Positions 1 to 7,210 of a stretch of DNA of 64,000 nucleotides are shown here, in pieces (the stretch's first letter is position 1; every line of letters begins with the position of its first letter). Made by a program: the position numbers and the translations under genes. Below the pieces are notes generated by a model. It was not told where the DNA came from. It ran no database searches and saw nothing but the letters and a program-made list of their open reading frames with translations. This DNA comes from Paenibacillus sp. MZ04-78.2. GTDB taxonomy: Bacteria; Bacillota; Bacilli; Paenibacillales; NBRC-103111. The stretch covers positions 123,345 to 187,344 of the forward strand of contig NZ_JANAVJ010000006.1 of the NCBI RefSeq assembly GCF_024213375.1. The letters are read 5' to 3'.

Positions 1-375
1 CTGTCCGCGCCGATCGTCATCGGCCGCGACCACCTCGACTGCGGCTCCGTCGCCTCGCCGAACCGCGAGACGGAAGCGATGAAGGACGGTAGCGACGTGG
101 TCGCGGATTGGGCGATCCTGAATGCGCTCGTGAACACGGCGTCCGGCGCAAGCTGGGTCTCGGTACACCACGGCGGCGGCGTCGGAATGGGGTACTCGCT
201 TCACGCCGGTATGGTGGTCGTTGCGGACGGCACCCAGGAAGCGGAAGAGCGGTTGTCCCGCGTGCTGAACACGGACCCGGGCATGGGGATTATTCGTCAT
301 GCGGATGCGGGCTACGAGCTGGCGATTCAGACGGCCAAAGAACGCGGCGTCCGCGTCCCGATGCTGGGCATTTAA
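1..375 (+). CDS. hutU: Urocanate hydratase, C-terminal part (cut by window start)
   Basis: Open from base 1 with no start, so only the last 124 residues are present. Urocanate hydratase (urocanase) converts urocanate to 4-imidazolone-5-propionate, the second step of histidine breakdown, using tightly bound NAD in the cytosol. The fragment has the family's C-terminal signature: [13 protein letters not shown] near its start, then [24 protein letters not shown], and a tail with RHADAGYE. The next gene on the same strand, hutI, takes the product, so this is the end of a hut operon. The reading frame is fixed by these motifs. The N-terminal three quarters lie outside the window. Confidence 0.95.
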   Translation: MSAPIVIGRDHLDCGSVASPNRETEAMKDGSDVVADWAILNALVNTASGASWVSVHHGGGVGMGYSLHAGMVVVADGTQEAEERLSRVLNTDPGMGIIRHADAGYELAIQTAKERGVRVPMLGI

Positions 376-545
376 GAAGGCGTGGCTGGCGTTTCGAGAC
401 AGCCGATTGCCGGTTGAATAAAGCAATCTGGCTGCGGTTCGCCGCATCCGCCGAGACACCGGCGGACCGTGCGAGCCGCATGCCGCTATATTCCGTCCGG
501 CCCCGAACGACGTCGGGTCGGACGACTTTGTTGAGGTGATGGAAG

Positions 546-1829
546 ATGGAGCAACAAAGGATCGATTTGCTCGTGCATCATATCGGCGAGCTGATCACGA
601 TGGCCGGGGAAGCGGGACCGCGTACAGGCAGCCGCATGGCCCAAGTGCCTGTTGTAAAAGGAGGCGCCGTAGCCATTCGCGATGGCGTCGTTGTCGCCGC
701 AGGCCCCGAAGCCGACGTGCGCGCGCAGATCGCGGGCCTGCCGGTCATGCAGGAGCTTGATGCCGGCGGCCGGTTGGTGACGCCGGGGCTGGTCGACCCG
801 CACACGCATCTGGTGCACGGCGGCTCGCGCGAGCACGAGCTGGCGATGAAGCTGCAGGGCGCGACGTATTTGGAAATCTTGGCGCAGGGCGGCGGGATTC
901 TGAGCACGGTCCGTGCCACGCGGGCGGCGACGGAGGATGAGCTGTACGCCAAGGCGAAGCGCAGCCTCGATACGCTGCTGCTGCAGGGCGTGACGACATG
1001 CGAAGCCAAGAGTGGCTACGGCCTCACGCTGGAGGACGAGATGAAGCAGCTTCGGGTGACGAAGCGGCTGAACGAGGCGCATCCGGTTGAGCTCGTCTCG
1101 ACGTTCATGGGCGCGCACATGGTGCCCGAGGAATACAAGGGCCGCTCGGCCGATTACGTGAAGCTCGTCATCCGCGAAATGCTGCCGGAAGTGAAGCGCC
1201 TCGGACTGGCCGAGTTTTGCGACGTGTTCTGTGAGCACGGCGTGTTCTCGCCCGCCGAATCCGAGGAGATTCTGGCGGCGGCCAAGGCGCTCGGCTTCGG
1301 CGTGAAAATCCACGCCGACGAGATCGAGCCGCTCGGCGGCGCGGAGCTTGCGGGCAAGCTCGGCTGCATCTCGGCCGAGCACCTGCTGGCCGCGACCGAC
1401 GCCGGGTTCGAGGCGATGCGCGATGCCGGTGTGATCGCCGTCTGCCTGCCGGCGACCTCGTTCAACCTGCGGCTGAAGCAGCATGCCCGTGCGCGCCGCA
1501 TGATCGAGCTCGGTCTCGCCGTCGCGCTATCGACCGACTACAACCCCGGCAGCTCGCCGACGGAGTCGATCCAGCTCGTGATGACGCTCGGCTGCCTGAA
1601 CCTCGGGCTGACGCCGGAAGAAGTGCTGACGGCCGTGACCGTCAACGCGGCGCACGCCATCGGGCGCGGCGACCGGGTCGGCAGTCTGGAGCCGGGCAAG
1701 CAGGCCGACCTGGTCATTTTCGACGCGGCCAATTTGGCGTATGTGCCGTATCATTTTGGCATTAACCACGTCGATACGGTCGTCAAGGGCGGGAAAATCG
1801 TCGTCCGGGAAGGACGGCTGGCGCACTAG
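546..1829 (+). CDS. hutI: Imidazolonepropionase
   Basis: 427 residues, normal for the family. HutI hydrolyses 4-imidazolone-5-propionate to N-formimino-L-glutamate, the third step of histidine degradation, as a cytosolic metal-dependent amidohydrolase. The metal-binding VDPHTHLVHGG is at about residues 83-93. Further ligands and substrate residues are in KIHADEIEPLGG (about 255) and LSTDYNPGSSPTES (about 328), and the C-terminal GKQADLVIFD is typical of amidohydrolases. The ATG has GAGGTG seven bases upstream. It follows hutU after 170 bases that contain a GC-rich hairpin (about 498-525) without a T tract, so read-through is likely. Long open frames antisense to it are codon-bias shadows. Confidence 0.97.
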   Translation: MEQQRIDLLVHHIGELITMAGEAGPRTGSRMAQVPVVKGGAVAIRDGVVVAAGPEADVRAQIAGLPVMQELDAGGRLVTPGLVDPHTHLVHGGSREHELAMKLQGATYLEILAQGGGILSTVRATRAATEDELYAKAKRSLDTLLLQGVTTCEAKSGYGLTLEDEMKQLRVTKRLNEAHPVELVSTFMGAHMVPEEYKGRSADYVKLVIREMLPEVKRLGLAEFCDVFCEHGVFSPAESEEILAAAKALGFGVKIHADEIEPLGGAELAGKLGCISAEHLLAATDAGFEAMRDAGVIAVCLPATSFNLRLKQHARARRMIELGLAVALSTDYNPGSSPTESIQLVMTLGCLNLGLTPEEVLTAVTVNAAHAIGRGDRVGSLEPGKQADLVIFDAANLAYVPYHFGINHVDTVVKGGKIVVREGRLAH

Positions 1830-1874
1830 CTGACCGGACGAAAACGTTTCGCAATAGCATATCGCATGATCCGG

Positions 1875-1929
1875 AAGGGGACATTCCGCACGCTTGGCTT
1901 GAGGCGTAAGGAAGAGTCCCTTTTTTTCT
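1875..1929 (+). terminator. Rho-independent terminator after hutI
   Basis: An imperfect long hairpin pairs GGGGAC, ATTCC and GCACGC with GCGT, GGAAG and GTCCC, and is followed by seven T. It closes the hut operon. Confidence 0.6.
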
Positions 1930-2069
1930 TTTATTTAAATTTTTTACAATGAAAGCTACAATGGTTTTGTTTTCCATATGACGGTATTTTATTGAGTGAG
2001 GAGGGAAAGCTAACGAATTGATTTGATCGATGGTTGAATACTAAATTTATGAAGATTGGAGTGAAGTTG

Positions 2070-3926
2070 ATGAACAGAGGGTTAAAGCGAAAACGATGGC
2101 CGATAGTATTGTCTCTGCTTCTGGTGTTCCAATTGCTGCTTACAGGCACGACGCGGGCTTCCGAATCGAAAAGCGATCCCCGCACCGTAACGGCCGATCT
2201 GACCGCTACATTAAAAAGCAAGCTCCGCGACGGCGCGAATGTACTCGCGGCCGAGGTGCATCAGGGAAGCGCGGGCAGCTCCGACCTGTACCGGGATATG
2301 AAGCTCGTTGCCAATCCCGACGATTCGGGCAGCGACGGGAATCCGCGGAGCGGCAAGCCGACGGCGATTGCGCTGACTTATTATGACGATCCGAAAACAA
2401 GCATGGCGTTCGCCTGGTACACGTCGGACAAAATCACCGGCACCCAAGTGCAAGTCGTCGAAGCCTCGAAGCTCAACGGAAATTCGTTTCCGCCCACGGG
2501 AGTCCAAACGTATCAAGGCGCTTCGCAAGTGATCAGCGTTTATTTGACACTGGCGGATAAATCCAACGATATGTCCACGAGCTTTTCGAGTCACAAAGCC
2601 ATCGCCGACGGCTTGAAGCCCGGCACCGCCTATGCTTACCGTCTGGGCGACGGGACGGCGGGCAACTGGAGCGATATCGGCACGTTTACGACGGAGCCTG
2701 CAAGCGATAACGGTTTTACCTTCCTGTATACGACCGATTCCCAAGCCAAGACGCAAGCCGACTACACGATCTGGAAAAACACAGTTCAGCAAGGGATTCA
2801 AACATTCCCGGACGCCAAATTTATCGTCAATACGGGCGATCTGGTGGATAACGGCGATGTGGAAGAGCAGTGGATGTGGCTGCTCAACGAACCAAAGGAC
2901 CTTTTATCCCGCATTCCGCTGATGCCGATTCTGGGCAACCATGAAACTCAAAATTACAACAACTTCGCCTACCACTTTCATTTGCCCAACAAGTCGCAAA
3001 CGGATGCCACTCCGGAAGGCTCGGTGTATGCTTTTGACTACGGTCCGGCCCATTTCATGGTATTCAACACGCAGTATTCGGGCAGCTCTGATCCCGTTTT
3101 CAAGAAGCAGGTAGAGTGGCTTCGAAACGAAGTCGCCAAAACGGATAAAAAGTGGAAAATCGTCCTGTCCCACAAGTCGATTTATTCGGTAGCCAGCCAT
3201 TCCGGCAGCAGGGACGTCAAGTTTTTCCGCGAGCATCTGGCGCCGCTGTTCGATGAACTGGGCATCGACGCCGTCCTGTCGGGACACGACCATACGTATA
3301 CCCGAAGCTACCAAATGTACGCCGGTCAGCCTCAAGAAGTGACGGAGGACGGCGAAGGCCATGTCCTGAACCCGAAGGGGACGGTCTATTTCGTAGGCAA
3401 TACGGCAGGCCCTAAATTTTACAAGCCCAAAGCTCAGGGTTTCCCGTACGCGGCCGTATCCGGCCAACCGAAAAAGCAAATGTTCACCGGGGTAACCGTT
3501 CAGGACGATACGCTGACTTTCCAAGCTTATACGACCACGAAGGGCGGAAGCACGGAACGATACGACGCTTATAACATTAAGAAAACCACCGCGAAGCCAA
3601 ACAAGGTGGAAAACGCGAAAGCGACGCTGACGGCGGACGGGAAAGTCAAGCTGACTTGGACCGCTCCGGGCACGGGACCGGCCGTGGAGGGCTATCGTAT
3701 TTACGAGCAGAATGACGCATTGGGCCCGAATTGGACGGCCAAAGTCCGTCATGCCGACGGAACGACCACCTATAGCTATACCGTAGCGACAAAGAACCCG
3801 TCCCCATCGTATCGGTTCGTGATCAAGGCGGTGAGCGGGAGGCTGAATTCGGACCCGGTCGTAGCGGAGTATGCGGCGGGGAAAAGAGAGCCGGCGGCGG
3901 TCCGCACGGTTCCGGGCATGCCTTAG
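2070..3926 (+). CDS. Secreted metallophosphoesterase, purple-acid-phosphatase-like
   Basis: 618 residues from the ATG at 2070, which has GGAG eight bases upstream. A TTG at 2034 in frame lacks a well-placed site. A basic start and hydrophobic stretch (about residues 7-27) form a signal peptide. Next come a purple-acid-phosphatase N-terminal Fn3-like domain ending in GLKPGTAYAYRLGDG, and a calcineurin-like catalytic domain with TTDSQ, NTGDLVDNG, GNHE, SHKSIYS and GHDHTYTRS, the di-metal ligands. A C-terminal Fn3-like domain (about 510-600) follows. It probably cleaves phosphate esters outside the cell. It stands alone between two terminators. The natural substrate cannot be read from the sequence. 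Confidence 0.88.
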   Translation: MNRGLKRKRWPIVLSLLLVFQLLLTGTTRASESKSDPRTVTADLTATLKSKLRDGANVLAAEVHQGSAGSSDLYRDMKLVANPDDSGSDGNPRSGKPTAIALTYYDDPKTSMAFAWYTSDKITGTQVQVVEASKLNGNSFPPTGVQTYQGASQVISVYLTLADKSNDMSTSFSSHKAIADGLKPGTAYAYRLGDGTAGNWSDIGTFTTEPASDNGFTFLYTTDSQAKTQADYTIWKNTVQQGIQTFPDAKFIVNTGDLVDNGDVEEQWMWLLNEPKDLLSRIPLMPILGNHETQNYNNFAYHFHLPNKSQTDATPEGSVYAFDYGPAHFMVFNTQYSGSSDPVFKKQVEWLRNEVAKTDKKWKIVLSHKSIYSVASHSGSRDVKFFREHLAPLFDELGIDAVLSGHDHTYTRSYQMYAGQPQEVTEDGEGHVLNPKGTVYFVGNTAGPKFYKPKAQGFPYAAVSGQPKKQMFTGVTVQDDTLTFQAYTTTKGGSTERYDAYNIKKTTAKPNKVENAKATLTADGKVKLTWTAPGTGPAVEGYRIYEQNDALGPNWTAKVRHADGTTTYSYTVATKNPSPSYRFVIKAVSGRLNSDPVVAEYAAGKREPAAVRTVPGMP

Positions 3927-3932
3927 ACAGTA

Positions 3933-3974
3933 AAACCGCCCAAGCGCTTCGGCGTTAGGGCGGTCTCTTTTTTT
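3933..3974 (+). terminator. Terminator after metallophosphoesterase
   Basis: ACCGCCC pairs with GGGCGGT around a loop containing GCGCTTCGGCGTT, followed by TCTTTTTTTC. Confidence 0.85.
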
Positions 3975-4100
3975 CTAGCCTTTGATCAAGAACGAATTGC
4001 CGTCCTCGTCGAGGAAGGTGGCGAAGGCGCCCCACTGCATTTTTTGCAGCTCGCCCTCGAAGGTGACGCCGTTCGCTTTCATCGTCTCGTTACCATGGGG
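3975..4100 (-). pseudogene. Glyoxalase/VOC-family protein, C-terminal fragment
   Basis: On the minus strand a frame ends at the stop 3975-3977. Its last 35 residues, from MKANGVTF through MQWGAFATFLDEDGNSFLIKG, match the closing strand of glyoxalase/bleomycin-resistance (VOC) proteins, where the pattern is a tryptophan, then FxDPDGN, then a short tail. Upstream of about 4090 the homology stops abruptly and the opposite strand becomes a GNAT gene. About two thirds of the protein is gone. The assignment rests on the tail motif alone. Confidence 0.55.
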
Positions 4101-4351
4101 AGACGCAGGTAGGTTTCATGCGGGTGGTGACGGACTACGCCACATTCTCTTGGGTCTGCGACGTTATCGTGCATCCCGATCACCGGGGGCAAGGACTCGG
4201 CAAGTCGCTGGTGCAGTTTCTGGTGGAGCATCCGGCGTTGCGGGATATCCGGATGGTGCTTGGCACCAGAGACGCGCATGGGCTGTATGAGCAGTACGGT
4301 TTCGAGCGGCACGAGATGATGCGGCGGCCGATCCCGGCTGCGGCGGAGTAA
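4091..4351 (+). pseudogene. GNAT acetyltransferase, N-terminally truncated
   Basis: The plus frame reads GETQVGFMRVVTDYATFSWVCDVIV, then the acetyl-CoA loop HPDHRGQGLGKSL, then LGTRDAHGLYEQYGF. This matches motifs A and B of a common roughly 140-residue GNAT family. The N-terminal 45-55 residues are missing. An ATG at 4118 is in frame but falls inside a conserved strand and has no ribosome site. The sequence in front is the tail of a VOC gene on the other strand. A deletion or recombination at about 4080-4100 appears to have joined two unrelated genes. Function is probably lost. Confidence 0.65.
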
Positions 4352-4483
4352 GGGAGCAGAAATTTGGTGCCCGAGAAATCCGGAGAAAATAAAGATAGGC
4401 CCTTGCCGCAAGGATGCGAACAAGAGCCGTTTTTTTGCATTGTTCCATGAAATCAAAATCGCCGCTCAAGGTGGAAAATCAGG

Positions 4484-4516
4484 AGAAAAAAATCTCGGCT
4501 ACCATAAGCCGAGATG
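4484..4516 (-). terminator. Terminator of the AT-rich gene pair
   Basis: On the minus strand GCATCTCGGCT, a six-base loop and AGCCGAGAT form a perfect stem followed by a run of T. It lies about 110 bases after the ABC membrane-domain gene. Confidence 0.75.
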
Positions 4517-4626
4517 CATCCAACATTGGCTTACCGTTTTACGAAGAACCCATAATCTCTTTTTATTGCTTTTGTATTGTCGTTGACATCCTTAGTTTCC
4601 GATTCATATGGCTGCTCACCATCTCT

Positions 4627-5490
4627 CTAGTTAACATCTCCTGAAACACGTTCACCTATATCATACACGCGTGAAACATTTTGAACGATTATAGGTAGTT
4701 CATTCACCGATCCTTGAAACATCCTTACATAGGATAGGACTGCATAGATGGTACCAGCAGTAGCTGCACCAGAATCACTAAATCGAAGGAGAGTAGCGAT
4801 AGTTAAGACAATTACTACTATCTCCACCAACCCCCAAGTCCCTGCTTCAGCATTAGAGATTTTGACGCGCCAGAATTTTAAATGAAAAAAGTGACGTACA
4901 ATGGCTTTGAGGGAACTGTTGACGATAATATCCGCCTCCTTTTCGATCCTATCATTTAGAGCTCTATTAAGACGATAAGATCGTTTTCCAAACCATCGAT
5001 TCATTAGTGTTATTGGGATCATTGCGATCAGTGCAAACACTCCGATAAGTGGATCATAAATAAATAGCATTAAAGTTGCTCCTACAAACTGTATGACCGT
5101 TGAAGCAACTGCCGGTAGCTCCATCTGAAAAAAATCTACTAATTCTCGAGACAATGAAACCCGTCCAATAATTCGAGTTCCTTCTATTCCTTTTTGTCGT
5201 TGACGAGCAACCATATCACTTGCAACTCGAGAATAGATACCAACGAACACCTTGGTATCGTAAACATGCCTAAAAAGCCCTACAGTTAAATGAATACACG
5301 ATAACAAAATAAGCGGTATTAGACTAGTGGGATTTCCCTTTAGTAAACCATCAATCGCAAATCCTGTAGCTGCAGCGTATAGAAGACTACAGACGTTTTC
5401 TACAATAGTTAAGCCGTAAGTAAGACTTATTCCGCGATAGTTATTTCGCCATATACTTTGAAGTAGAAGAGAAACAGATGAACTTTTCAT
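4627..5490 (-). CDS. ABC transporter six-TM domain protein lacking an ATPase
   Basis: 287 residues, with several hydrophobic segments (about 22-45, 55-72, 130-165, 225-245). The layout is that of an ABC exporter membrane domain of the ABC_membrane_3 kind. No Walker A, signature or Walker B motif is present here or in the flanking genes, so an ATPase partner would have to be elsewhere. The gene is far more AT-rich than its surroundings, which suggests horizontal acquisition. It lies 21 bases after a 67-residue protein gene on the same strand, with AAAGGAG overlapping that gene's stop, so the two are co-transcribed. It may be intact or relic. The substrate is unknown. Confidence 0.7.
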   Translation of the reverse strand: MKSSSVSLLLQSIWRNNYRGISLTYGLTIVENVCSLLYAAATGFAIDGLLKGNPTSLIPLILLSCIHLTVGLFRHVYDTKVFVGIYSRVASDMVARQRQKGIEGTRIIGRVSLSRELVDFFQMELPAVASTVIQFVGATLMLFIYDPLIGVFALIAMIPITLMNRWFGKRSYRLNRALNDRIEKEADIIVNSSLKAIVRHFFHLKFWRVKISNAEAGTWGLVEIVVIVLTIATLLRFSDSGAATAGTIYAVLSYVRMFQGSVNELPIIVQNVSRVYDIGERVSGDVN

Positions 5491-5511
5491 GGTGGAATTT
5501 CTAACTCCTTT

Positions 5512-5715
5512 TTATGATGAATCAATATATCCATTACCTTTTGCATCAACTGATTCATGTGTATTTGTAATTTTTACTTTGTATGTTCCCTGAGGTACAT
5601 TTGACCAACTTATTGTTTTATTGGTACTTGTATAATTTTTATCTACTAAAATATCCGTATTAGGAATATCATTGCCATCGGAGTCACAGAGATTATAAAC
5701 GAGTTTAACTGTCAT
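5512..5715 (-). CDS. Small 67-residue protein upstream of ABC membrane domain
   Basis: 67 residues with no signal peptide or membrane segment. The sequence alternates polar and hydrophobic residues and includes WSNVPQGTYKVKITNTHES, which looks like a small beta-sandwich of the Cna-B/transthyretin kind. That is a pattern impression only. The gene is AT-rich like its partner. GGAG lies 15 bases before the ATG, which is long. A three-codon TTG-GAA-GAA-TGA frame at better spacing overlaps the start (GAATGA), so it may be translated by coupling. It could be a transported peptide, an immunity-like protein or a relic. I do not recognise the family. Confidence 0.5.
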   Translation of the reverse strand: MTVKLVYNLCDSDGNDIPNTDILVDKNYTSTNKTISWSNVPQGTYKVKITNTHESVDAKGNGYIDSS

Positions 5716-5838
5716 TCTTCCAAAAAAATTCTCCTTTCATTTGATTTTTGCTGTACTAATCTTGCTGCCGCCGCCATTGAGAGATTTCGTTCTAAACGAG
5801 GAGCTGTTTTAACATCTTGCGCTTGAACCGCACGCCCC

Positions 5839-6069
5839 GTGAGGCGCTGCTTGCCTCCGGAGCTGCGAGAAATAACTGACCGTTTGTGCGCCGAACCTCC
5901 CGGGGAGCCTTCCCGCGCCCGCCGGTTAGAACGGCTCGGCCAACTGGAAGAAACGCTCCTGCGGGAGCGAGCCGTCATCCTGTGGTATCGCTGGCGGCAG
6001 TCCGCCTCGTACCCGCCAAGACTGCGGGACGTCTCGATCAGCTCGCTCGGCTGGGTCGATTACCGTTAA
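5839..6069 (+). pseudogene. SgrR-type regulator/solute-binding protein, C-terminal fragment
   Basis: This frame (GTG at 5839, no ribosome site) ends in SISSLGWVDYR. The stretch from LREITDRL to that end lines up with the last 70 residues of the full-length SgrR-type protein encoded at 34847-36643, including the spacing to its ISLDALDWVQFKNIW ending. The rest of the 600-residue protein is absent, and the AT-rich pair begins about 120 bases upstream. It reads as a gene tail left when the AT-rich block or another rearrangement arrived. Confidence 0.55.
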
Positions 6070-6155
6070 GCTGTGGTTCGACGGCCGCCAGGAAAGCGGT
6101 GGAGCCGGGACGCCGAGCTCTCGCCGCTAAAACCAATCTGCCCATTCTTTGCCGC

Positions 6156-7010
6156 TCAGCCAGAGAAGTGCGCCTTCACGGCGCGGCGCATGATCGTGCG
6201 GTGCAGCTTTTCCGGCGTAATGCTCGGATTCCCGGCATTGATGCGCGGAATTTGCATCACGTCATCCTTTCGCGTCACCATGCCGCTTTTCACCGTAAAA
6301 GCATAGCGAATCCCGGCCTGCCCGACCAGATCCGATGCCTGCCTGTCGTACATGCCGTAAGGGTAGGCGTACATGTCCACTGCCTGCGAATGAAGGGCAT
6401 GGAGCCGGCTGACGCAAGCACGGGTGTCTTTCAGAATCCGGCCGCCGTATTCGGCCGCCGTTTCAATTCGGCCCTCCGTAGGCAGCAGGGTGGTGAGCAG
6501 CGGATTGCCATCCACTTTTTGGTGCAGATCGTGCGAATGACATTGAAAATCGATAAAGTCCGTTTCCGAGGTCATCTGCCGGATTTGCTCCTCGGATAAA
6601 GTCGTAAGTATAGGCGTCTTCGGCTCGGCCAAATCCTTGGTCACGACAAAATTGACCGCCGGTATGCCCAGCTCCTTGAGCACAGGGTAGGCCTGCGTAT
6701 AGAAGCTTTCGTAGCCGTCGTCGAACGTAATCAGCACCGATTGCCGGGGCACATCCTTGCCGTTCATGAAATCGCGGAATTCCGATAGCGTCAGAAACCG
6801 GTATCCTTTTTCCTTCAAGAAGCTGACTTGCTTGCGGAACAACTCCGGCGTGATCGTGACGTTGCTCTTATCCGTATCGTCCAAATGATGATAGGCCAGC
6901 ACCGCAACCTGATCCGCATACGGATAGCTGCCCCATTGATAGACCGAACCCGCGATAACCCCGATTGCGACGCAGCCCGCGAGCAACACTTTTACCAACC
7001 ATCGAAACAT
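6156..7010 (-). CDS. Polysaccharide deacetylase family protein
   Basis: 284 residues from the ATG at 7010 (AGGGGAG eight bases upstream). A TTG at 7034 would overlap that site. The N-terminus carries one hydrophobic segment (about residues 4-22), an anchor or signal. The NodB-type domain has LAYHHL near residue 40, TFDDGYESF (catalytic base and metal-binding Asp), and HSHDLH (metal-binding His pair). AYPYGMYD near residue 215 supplies the later motif. The layout resembles PgaB/IcaB-type deacetylases, which remove acetyl groups from N-acetylglucosamine polymers at the cell surface. No polysaccharide synthesis genes are adjacent, so the substrate is open. It is divergent from the 5'-nucleotidase gene. 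Confidence 0.88.
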   Translation of the reverse strand: MFRWLVKVLLAGCVAIGVIAGSVYQWGSYPYADQVAVLAYHHLDDTDKSNVTITPELFRKQVSFLKEKGYRFLTLSEFRDFMNGKDVPRQSVLITFDDGYESFYTQAYPVLKELGIPAVNFVVTKDLAEPKTPILTTLSEEQIRQMTSETDFIDFQCHSHDLHQKVDGNPLLTTLLPTEGRIETAAEYGGRILKDTRACVSRLHALHSQAVDMYAYPYGMYDRQASDLVGQAGIRYAFTVKSGMVTRKDDVMQIPRINAGNPSITPEKLHRTIMRRAVKAHFSG

Positions 7011-7210
7011 GCACTGCGCTCCCCTTCTTGCCAAAATTAAGCATTTTCATTGTATGATACCAGTTGAAAAAACTCAACCTCGTTTTAAAGTCCGCATTCA
7101 ACCGTTTAAATTTACGAAAAATTTATACAGGGTGTAATTTCCATTTACTTGATCTGTGCTAAACTAAAAGGGATACGCCAAACTGTTTCAATTGGGAGGA
7201 GAAGCTTCGA

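Noticed and set aside
486..1484. 332-codon open frame antisense to hutI
   Set aside because: It is a shadow of the G+C-rich third-position bias in hutI; no ribosome site, and the sequence is arginine/histidine-rich with no family match.
4414..4644. 76-codon plus-strand frame in the gap before the ABC membrane gene
   Set aside because: It crosses the minus-strand terminator and has no ribosome site.
5712..5978. 88-codon minus-strand frame upstream of the 67-residue gene
   Set aside because: Considered as a third gene of the AT-rich pair, but it runs antisense to the SgrR-type fragment, is Arg/Ser-rich and has no ribosome site.
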